From NCBI GenBank assembly GCA_026168455.1, contig CM047427.1, forward strand, positions 85,900,670 through 85,964,669: a stretch of 64,000 nt of DNA. Reading direction: 5' to 3'. Source of the stretch: Theocolax elegans. Lineage: Eukaryota; Arthropoda; Insecta; Hymenoptera; Cerocephalidae. The notes beneath the pieces are model-generated. The model was given only the letters and a program-made list of their open reading frames with translations, made no database searches and was not told the DNA's origin. A program made the position numbers and the translations under genes. Every line of letters starts with the position of its first letter. The first letter of the stretch is position 1. Positions 56,976 through 64,000 of this stretch are shown here, in pieces.

Positions 56976-57735
56976 ATCAGCTGTAGCTTTATCGATTTAT
57001 TATTATAAAACGACTACGAATTTGTAAGATGTCTAATGCGGTACGAATTTGTAGTAAAACAACGTAAACGACTGCCGGTATTTTTATGTACATAGAATTT
57101 GAATGCTTGTCGCATTCAACTCTTACGTTATATTTTGTCACGTTGTTACAATCGACAATGGGCGATTGGTAGCTTCAAACCCAAGACGAGATTTTTTTTT
57201 AAAAGACTTAACAGTATTACATTTATAAAAAGAAACAAAGCATAATATCCTTGTTACAGTAATGCAGCTTACAATTTTTTACAGCCTCCTCCGCTGTATT
57301 TGATAATCTTAATAAGACTTTTGGCAATAAGCCATGAAGAATTTCTATGAAAATGTGAAAGGGCTATTCTCGTCAACGTCTATTTTGTGCGGTGGTTGAA
57401 AAGAAAATTTTTTAATTTGTATATTATATGAGATAACGAAGATAGGTCATATTGAATTATCCTATCGTTAAAAAAATTGTAAAAAAGAAGCCCGTTGGTT
57501 TTTAACGACAATGGACAATACTCGCAATCCCTTTGTATATTACATTTACACATATAGAAATGAACGCCATTAAAGTCATGCATAGACTTTTTCGTGTCTT
57601 TTTCAAGTTGTACTTATTTGCAGTTTATCGTGTATACATATGCGCGCGCCTCGATCATACACTATTTTTATCTTAAACACAATAAGTGTATAAGTGCAAA
57701 TAATTATTTCCTATTTTATATGACAATGATTTAAC

Positions 57736-57741
57736 AATAAA
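57736..57741 (+). terminator. Poly(A) signal of the DPP gene
   Basis: AATAAA lies 760 bases after the DPP stop, followed by GT-rich sequence (TTTTTTGTGGG, GTATGTGCTG). It sits about 200 bases from the opposing mRpL51 signal. Confidence 0.5.
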
Positions 57742-57938
57742 GTATTTTTTGTGGGAGAAGCAAGTATGTGCTGCGATTTTTGCGATTGACAGATATCTTA
57801 TACAGGTTGATTAGAACATGATTTATAATTAATAAATTCACTATTTTATGACAATGTGTTGAAATTAAATAGAAGACCTTTATTTCTTCACCTCATATTA
57901 AATATTAAAATTTAAACAGTTATTAACAATGTAAGAAC

Positions 57939-57944
57939 TTTATT
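57939..57944 (-). terminator. Poly(A) signal of mRpL51
   Basis: TTTATT on the plus strand is AATAAA on the minus strand, 44 bases after the mRpL51 stop. A second copy lies at 57879-57884. Confidence 0.5.
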
Positions 57945-57987
57945 GAAATTATTATAATACATATATTAAATACAATTATTCAGATAA

Positions 57988-58470
57988 TTAGGTTTTTGAA
58001 TATCCAGTTTTGGTTTTTCTATTCAAAAATTTGTACAAATATTTGATTCTTTTATTTATTTCTTTCCACTTTGTAGGTCTAGCAATAGGGTATATTCCAT
58101 TTTTCAGCATTTTCCTTTTTCTCAATAAAATTTGATATTCATTGCCTTTAACACCTCTTAACCACATTGGAACATTATACATTATTCTTTTAAGTGATAA
58201 TTCTCCAGAACCAAGTATATCAATATAATCATTTTGACCAAACAATGCTTTTTTCTCACTCCATGCATCCGTAGGACGATATATAGGCATTTGTTTTACT
58301 ACTTTGTTACCTCCTGTATGTGCTAACAATCCTTTTTGATTAATTGCTTCTTTATAACCATAACGTCTGACAAGTCTTTTCTTGTCAGCGAAGTACCTGA
58401 ATCTGACTGTAGTTAACTGTGGAACCCATGCTTTGGTAAGAGTTGTTAAAAAATTAGTTAAACTGGACAT
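57988..58470 (-). CDS. mRpL51: Mitochondrial ribosomal protein L51 (mL51)
   Basis: A 160-residue protein of the mitochondrial large ribosomal subunit. The C-terminal part is diagnostic: [31 protein letters not shown] and [14 protein letters not shown] align with human MRPL51 as I recall it. The N terminus has few acidic residues and many basic ones and should act as a mitochondrial import signal. I chose the ATG at 58470 (MSSLTNFL, A at -3). The frame stays open to 58491, but TTTCAG directly before this ATG looks like a 3' splice site, so a non-coding first exon probably lies upstream, perhaps near 58870. The gene converges with DPP and is followed upstream by ALKBH7 on the same strand. Confidence 0.93.
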   Translation of the reverse strand: MSSLTNFLTTLTKAWVPQLTTVRFRYFADKKRLVRRYGYKEAINQKGLLAHTGGNKVVKQMPIYRPTDAWSEKKALFGQNDYIDILGSGELSLKRIMYNVPMWLRGVKGNEYQILLRKRKMLKNGIYPIARPTKWKEINKRIKYLYKFLNRKTKTGYSKT

Positions 58471-59037
58471 TCTGAAAGCTTGAATATACATACAGAAAAA
58501 ATATTTTTATTTTCTACATAATACAATTAAATAGATATGACATTATTCTGCACAAAAGTTTTGCATAAAGAAAATGTAAATAAATGTAAATTTATATTTT
58601 TAAATATATAATAAATATTTACTTTTATGTAATTATTTTAAAGTTCAATTTTACAAATATAACCTATAATGTAAGCACGCAATGCGCAATAAATAAATAT
58701 TTTATGTAATTCATTTACCTTTTCAATAATTTTAAAATAGTTGATATGTATTAAATCAATTGCTCTCTATGTACATTTTGTTAATTAAATTAGTCGAACC
58801 GCTAAAATACAGAAAACTATATGTGCGATAACAGTATTATCAACGAATATAATATTCGTTGTATTATGTATGTTGCAGACGGCGCATCTATCGTTCTTAG
58901 GGTATGTTTACATTCTATTTCCATTCCAATTTTAAGCAGAAAAAAATCATTTAAGTTTTATTTAAGTACTTATTGAATTTGTAACATTTTAAGTATCTCC
59001 ATAAACAATAAATAGATAATACAACAGATTTTTAATA
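58471..59037 (-). promoter_or_regulatory. mRpL51 upstream region
   Basis: AT-rich spacer between mRpL51 and the ALKBH7 3' end. A less AT-rich patch near 58868-58900 and a perfect palindrome at 58841-58861 mark the likely promoter or first exon. No gene is seen. Confidence 0.4.
58841..58861. repeat. Perfect palindrome, 10-base arms
   Basis: CAACGAATAT and ATATTCGTTG are exact reverse complements around a single A. It lies about 370 bases upstream of the mRpL51 start and may be a promoter element. Confidence 0.9.
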
Positions 59038-59043
59038 TTTATT
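59038..59043 (-). terminator. Poly(A) signal of ALKBH7
   Basis: AATAAA on the minus strand, about 70 bases after the ALKBH7 stop. Confidence 0.4.
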
Positions 59044-59113
59044 TTCAACATTTAATTTAAAAATTTAATATACATATGTACAATTTTGTATTTAAGATAC
59101 ATTTTTTTAATTT

Positions 59114-59812
59114 TTATTCTGGTTCACTTCTGCATATAATAGATATTCTTCTTTCTTTATTAACTACTTTCCCATTAAATACTGAATCTTTTTTACTTAA
59201 TATTTCATGATTGTATTTATGCCGAGCAACTCCTTTCATAATATATAAAGATCTTCTGGGTATAAAAATATCATCCCAGTAATCTTTTTCATGTCCAACG
59301 TATGTAAGGCGCATTACAGAGTCACTTAACAAACTAATAGCCGCAATAACTTCACCACAAAATCTTGTACTATCTACATGTGGTTTTATCCATCCTTCCT
59401 CTGAAAGATCCAATACATGAACATATTTAAGTTGCGGTGTACCAGGTGGAAATGCTTTACTTCTAATTTTGTTTATAATCTTTGCATTTTCTGCATTCCA
59501 TTTAAAAAATTCAGTTTCACGATATCCATGAATCGCATTGTCCCAGTGAGAATATTCATATCTTAAACGTTTTAAATAAGGTTCAACTTCGTTAAATAAA
59601 CATTTTTCCTCTTCAACAGAGATGAAATTTTCATAAACAGTCATTGTCGAGTGTAATTTTTCTTTCCAATCTTTAAATTCATTGTCACTATCATTATTCT
59701 TTACTGATTGATTGTTAACATTAGAGCTACTTAATCTTAAAAAACTTTTTGGTACTTTATATAATTTCCACCCGTTGTGTATAACTTTTATTAACATTAT
59801 GTAGTTTATCAA
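59114..59812 (-). CDS. ALKBH7: Alpha-ketoglutarate-dependent dioxygenase ALKBH7, mitochondrial
   Basis: A 232-residue Fe(II)/2-oxoglutarate dioxygenase of the AlkB family. The iron ligands are visible as HVD (H145, D147, in GWIKPHVDS) and H202 (KYNHEIL). The 2-oxoglutarate-binding RxxxxxR is R222 to R228 (RISIICR). These segments and VMRLTYVG match ALKBH7 rather than the DNA-repair members ALKBH1-3. The start MINYIMLIKV is followed by a basic, acid-free stretch to about residue 40, typical of a mitochondrial presequence; Met6 (59797) is an alternative start. Mammalian ALKBH7 is a mitochondrial protein linked to necrosis and to mitochondrial RNA demethylation. The coding region has no intron, but CAATATTTTCAG just upstream suggests a spliced leader. 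It is divergent from GFM1 across about 0.4 kb. Confidence 0.93.
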   Translation of the reverse strand: MINYIMLIKVIHNGWKLYKVPKSFLRLSSSNVNNQSVKNNDSDNEFKDWKEKLHSTMTVYENFISVEEEKCLFNEVEPYLKRLRYEYSHWDNAIHGYRETEFFKWNAENAKIINKIRSKAFPPGTPQLKYVHVLDLSEEGWIKPHVDSTRFCGEVIAAISLLSDSVMRLTYVGHEKDYWDDIFIPRRSLYIMKGVARHKYNHEILSKKDSVFNGKVVNKERRISIICRSEPE

Positions 59813-60217
59813 ATCTGAAAATATTGATAGGTTATATAATATAATAAAATATATTTTCTATTTACTTGAGTTTAAGAATAAAGACTTCTAACCTCCTTTT
59901 TTTAATAAACAAAATTTTATTATCAATTAGAAACTGTCACAGGGAACAGTTTCTTGTATCAACTGAAAAAACATTGTATTTTCCTTTGCCTACCGCTACC
60001 GGTAATCTCTATATATGACTATGTATGCCTATCCTATATAGGATCCTTCTACAATGCACCAATTCTCATATCTTACACGTGCTGCTGCTCATTCTTTCTC
60101 ATTCTTGCGTACTATGTTATCTTAGCGGTGTATTGTTATATATATAGCTAACAGCTATCCCTTGTAATCTAATTTATCGAATTTAATAATTGTGTGAAAA
60201 AGTATCAGTTTTTAAAA
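59813..60217. promoter_or_regulatory. Shared divergent promoter of ALKBH7 and GFM1
   Basis: The 405-base spacer separates two genes pointing away from each other. It has a less AT-rich core (59985-60125) with a 14-base palindrome ATCCTATATAGGAT (60031-60044) and a CACGTG E-box (60076-60081). A bidirectional promoter serving two mitochondrial proteins is inferred. Confidence 0.5.
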
Positions 60218-62450
60218 ATGACTATTATACCTTTATTGAGATATCGAACAAACTTTAGGAAGTTGTCGAGGCTTCCTTTAAGTGTTTTTGAAGTAAGATT
60301 TTTTGTTTTTATTTTGAGGTTAAAATGTATAATTTCAAAAATATATAAATGATTGTAAAAATTTGAATTACATAAGAATAAATTAAATATTTTTCAAATT
60401 AATTTTTAGAGAAAAGGAGAATGCATGTCATCATATGCAAAATTTGCAGAGCACAAAGATATCGAAAAAATTCGTAATATAGGAATCTCAGCTCACATTG
60501 ATTCTGGAAAGACGACGTTGACGGAACGTATTCTTTTTTATACTGGACGAATTACACAAATGCACGAGGTAAATCTCAATGATTTAATATAAGACCACAA
60601 TGTTCAGTAAAATGTCTTTAATGTGTGCTGTATAAATTTAAGGTGAAAGGTAAAGACAATGTGGGTGCAGTGATGGACAGCATGGAGTTGGAAAGACAAC
60701 GTGGAATTACTATTCAATCCGCTGCAACATATACTTTATGGAAAGACTACAACATTAATATTATTGATACTCCTGGTCATGTTGACTTTACAGTTGAAGT
60801 TGAGAGATCCTTACGAGTTTTAGATGGAGCAGTTTTAGTACTTTGTGCCGTTGGTGGAGTTCAATCTCAAACTTTAACCTGTGAACAGGCAAATGAAAAG
60901 ATATGATGTTCCTTGCTTAGCATTTATTAATAAATTAGATAGAATGGGATCTAATCCACATAGAGTTTTAAGTCAAATGAGATCAAAATTAAAACACAAT
61001 GCAGCTTTTATACAATTACCAATTGGGAAAGAAAGTGAAACCAAAGGTATTATTGATTTAATTGGTAGAAAGGCAATGTATTTTGAAGGTAATTATGGTG
61101 AAATTATTAGGTTGGACGATATTCCACAAGATATGAAATCAGGTATAATAATAAACTTTATTTATTTTATTTATTTTTTTATTAACACTTTTAAAAACTG
61201 AATTTTTATACTCATAATAACTTAATTTTTTATAGAGGTTGAAGCTAAAAGACAAGAATTAATTGAACATCTGAGTAATGCAGATGAAACTTTAGGTGAA
61301 AAGTTTTTAAATGAGTCTGCTATGTCAGAAAAAGATATAAAGGAAGCAGTTCGAAGAACGTGCTTGCAGAGAACATTTACTCCTGTTTTAGTTGGAACAG
61401 CATTAAAAAACAAGGGTGTACAACCACTGCTCGATGCAGTTTTAGATTATTTACCTAATCCTGGAGAAGTTAAAAATTATGGATTAATAGAAAGTGATGG
61501 GTTAGTGTATTAATTATATTTTATTCATTTTTTATACTTAAAAATTAATGTGTTTTTAAAATTTATTAATTTATCTTCCAGAAAACAGGAAAAAGTGATT
61601 TTAAATCCAGAGCGTTCAAGTTCACATTCTTTTGTTGGATTGGCATTTAAATTAGAAGCTGGGAAATTTGGACAATTGACTTATTTCAGATGTTACCAAG
61701 GAATGTTAAAAAAGACAGACAATATTGTTAATACAAGAACTAAACGAAAGGTAAATAAATTAATTTAAAATTATTTGTACTTTAGAAATCAAATTATTTT
61801 TATTAAAAAATATTTAGGTTCGAGTTGCGCGATTAGTACGACTTCACTCAAACACAATGGAAGATGTAAGCGAAGGTTTATGCTGGAGACATATTTGCTT
61901 TATTTGGCGTTGATTGCGCGTCTGGTGATACTTTCGTTACGAAAGGTGACTTAGCTCTTTCCATGGAATCCATATTCGTACCAGAACCCGTAGTTTCAAT
62001 GTCAATTACACCTAAAAATACAAAAGATCGGGATAATTTTGCAAAAGCAATCGGCAGGTTTACAAAAGAAGATCCCACATTCCGTTTTACATATGATGCC
62101 GATAATAAAGTATGTTTCGCTGTATATTTCAGTTTATTATTATATTTATTTGTTAAAATTTATTTCTTTTTGTACTCTTTAGGAAAGTATTGTTTCTGGA
62201 ATGGGTGAATTACATCTAGAAATTTATGCTCAACGAATGGAACGGGAATACAATACTCCTGTTATTTTGGGAAAACCGAAAGTATCGTTTAGAGAAACGT
62301 TATCTGCTCCTGTTGAATTTGATTATTTACATAAAAAGCAAAGCGGAGGTGCAGGGCAGTATGCCCGAGTTACAGGAATTTTAGAGGTACTTATTTATTT
62401 GTAAATTTTTTACAAATTTAAATTTGTTTTAATGCTACAATATAAATCAA

Positions 62451-62491
<41 letters not shown>

Positions 62492-63247
62492 CTTTGAATT
62501 AATAATTACTTATAATTAATAATTACTTTGAATAAAAATTGTTAAACTAGTGTATTTGCAATTAATATATTTAATAATGTATTTTATTAGCCTCTTCCGC
62601 CCCATAGAAACACGGTAATAGAATTTTCAGATGAAACTATAGGAACAAACGTACCGAAACAATTTGTACCAGGTGTAGAAAAAGGATTCAAAGCAATGTG
62701 TGAAAAAGGACATATGACAGGGAATAAATTATCCGGACTAAGGTTCCGACTGCTTGACGGTATGCATCACATTGTTGACTCTTCAGAACATGCATTTTTC
62801 TTGGCTGCTCAAGGAGCCATCAATGACACTTTCGAAAGTGGATGTTGGCAAATTTTGGAACCAATTATGTTGGTCGAAATTACGGGTCCTGCAGAATTTC
62901 AGGTGATGATAAATTCGTATTTAAATTCGTATAATTAATTCCAGAATAACGTTAAAAAATATTTTTATGTATTTTAGGGAGCAGTTATGGGGCAATTGAA
63001 CAGAAGAAAAGGAATAATCACAAATATAGATGGAAGTGAAGGTTGGTTTACAATCCTCGCAGAAGTACCTTTGAATGAAATGTTTGGTTATTCGGGTGAA
63101 TTAAGATCTTCGACCCAAGGGAAAGGAGAATTTACTATGGAATATTCAAGATATAGTCCTTGTGTACCTGAAGTGCAGGAAAAACTCATTTTACAGTACC
63201 AAGAGTCTCAAGGAATCACATCACAACAACAGAAAAAGAAAAATTAA
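60218..63247 (+). CDS. GFM1: Mitochondrial elongation factor G1 (GFM1/mEF-G1), frame broken twice
   Basis: Nine exons: 60218-60292, 60410-60568, 60643-61142, 61236-61500, 61582-61750, 61818-62109, 62183-62386, 62591-62902 and 62978-63247. Allowing for two extra bases they give 747 residues, close to human GFM1 (751). The N terminus [19 protein letters not shown] is an Arg-rich import signal. GTPase motifs are AHIDSGKTT (53-61), RGIT (98-101), DTPGH (120-124) and NKLD (174-177). Domains II-V follow. The enzyme moves the mitochondrial ribosome along mRNA. One extra base near 60878-60879 leads to TGA at 60904, and one near 61875-61876 leads to TGA at 61911. In both places the adjacent frame continues the protein exactly. 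All splice sites are intact, so consensus errors are likelier than a pseudogene. Confidence 0.88.
62453..62488. repeat. (AT)n microsatellite in a GFM1 intron
   Basis: A pure AT run in the intron between exons 7 and 8, followed by twice-repeated TTACTTTGAAT/TTAATAATTACTT words. Confidence 0.9.
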
Positions 63248-63481
63248 ACGGATAATTTTACGCATTATTAATTTAAAAAATTTGTATTCATATACCAAGC
63301 GGATTACAATGTAAAACAATGAATAGTTATGTTAGATAGAGTTTAGTTTCCATGTGGATTTTTTCAAATTAACCTTTTCTATATTATTTTTAAATTTTGG
63401 AATTGTAAAATCATTATAAATTGAATGTAAATTTAATGAGTATATTGAATGTAGCTGCAATGTAGAATTGTATCATATATA

Positions 63482-63500
63482 TGGAATACGTGGTATTCCA
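63482..63500. repeat. Perfect inverted repeat, 8-base arms
   Basis: TGGAATAC and GTATTCCA flank GTG. In RNA this would be a stable short stem-loop with a three-base loop in the GFM1 3' UTR. Confidence 0.85.
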
Positions 63501-63632
63501 ATTATTATCATAGCTTTTAAAGCCATCGAATTTCTTATTAAAAACAAGTATGACCATTAAAGTAAATGAAACTGTAACTATGACTTATTTCCAAATGTTG
63601 CACATTTGGCTGCAAAATGAACGAGAGACAAA

Positions 63633-63638
63633 AATAAA
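63633..63638 (+). terminator. Candidate poly(A) signal of GFM1
   Basis: AATAAA 386 bases after the stop, followed by T/G-rich sequence. Other AT-rich hexamers nearby make the choice uncertain. Confidence 0.35.
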
Positions 63639-63660
63639 AAAATCATGTTTTATAAAGATA

Positions 63661-64000
63661 CACGTCAAAGTAATTACAACTTTACACATAGTTACTGCGA
63701 TTATTGTTTAGTGTTTAGTTAGCGAATTTGTATAGAATTGTAATATTTTCGAAAGTGTATAAATATTGTTAAGTTATTAAAAATAATTGAAACAAATTAA
63801 AAAAGAGTAGTAATTCTTAGCAAACGAATTATATTACAGGTTACATACATATAATAAAAAAAAGTTTAATTTAAGATAATTTTTACAATTTTTTCATTTT
63901 TACAATATCTTTCATTTTTTATAAGTATCTTCGGTTTGAATCCAGATCCCATATTAAATCAAATTTCTTTGAAAAGCTATTGTTTCGGAGAATAATTTGG
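63661..64000. other. AT-rich flank, no gene seen
   Basis: Non-coding AT-rich sequence to the window end, with no open frame of note. Confidence 0.6.

Larger units (their letters stand above)
63248..63660 (+). other. GFM1 3' UTR
   Basis: AT-rich sequence after the GFM1 stop, with a palindrome at 63482-63500 and the AATAAA at 63633. It is taken as 3' UTR by position. Confidence 0.5.

Overview
The window looks like an insect nuclear genome, most likely a hymenopteran. It is very AT-rich, with many (CT)n/(GA)n and (TA)n microsatellites. Its genes have GT-AG introns, and the proteins are recognisably arthropod. There is no prokaryotic, viral or plasmid content. Five genes can be supported, almost all in the last third of the window. 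The identifications rest on recognising protein families by eye; no database search was possible.

Region 1-34.4 kb holds no confidently coding sequence. It is AT-rich DNA with scattered islands of higher GC about 0.2-1 kb long, near 3.0-3.8, 4.5-5.0, 11.1-11.4, 12.9-13.1, 13.6-14.1, 17.8-18.1, 21.3-21.8, 23.1-23.8, 24.1-24.7, 27.2-27.6, 28.2-28.4 and 32.2-33.1 kb. I read most of it as upstream or intronic DNA of the large gene Rbp6. A ten-codon peptide start at 4815-4846 ends at a strong splice donor, and its phase fits the first confident Rbp6 exon at 34424. If real, it makes a 29.6 kb first intron. Another exon-like block is at 28212-28389.

Region 34.4-39.5 kb is Rbp6, a Musashi-family neural RNA-binding protein with two RRMs and alanine-rich flanks. 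It is coded by two exons separated by a 3.9 kb intron, and that intron contains a probable piggyBac-type MITE. About 10 kb of AT-rich, U-rich sequence without genes follows (39.5-49.6 kb). It is a plausible long 3' UTR, with AU-rich elements and clusters of Musashi-type UAG motifs.

Region 52.9-63.3 kb is compact. It holds a ten-exon cytosolic DPP8/9-type prolyl dipeptidase on the plus strand, mitochondrial ribosomal protein L51 (minus), ALKBH7 (minus) and mitochondrial elongation factor G1 (GFM1, plus; nine exons). DPP and mRpL51 converge, while ALKBH7 and GFM1 diverge from a shared spacer of about 0.4 kb. Three neighbouring genes therefore act in mitochondria, two of them in translation. GFM1 carries two separate one-base insertions that break its frame. 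They are either consensus errors or real lesions and are the most important anomaly to check.

I did not find a new multi-gene system. The most interesting leads are the GFM1 frame breaks, the distant Rbp6 micro-exon, the MITE, possible Rbp6 self-regulation through UAG clusters, and several perfect or near-perfect palindromes.
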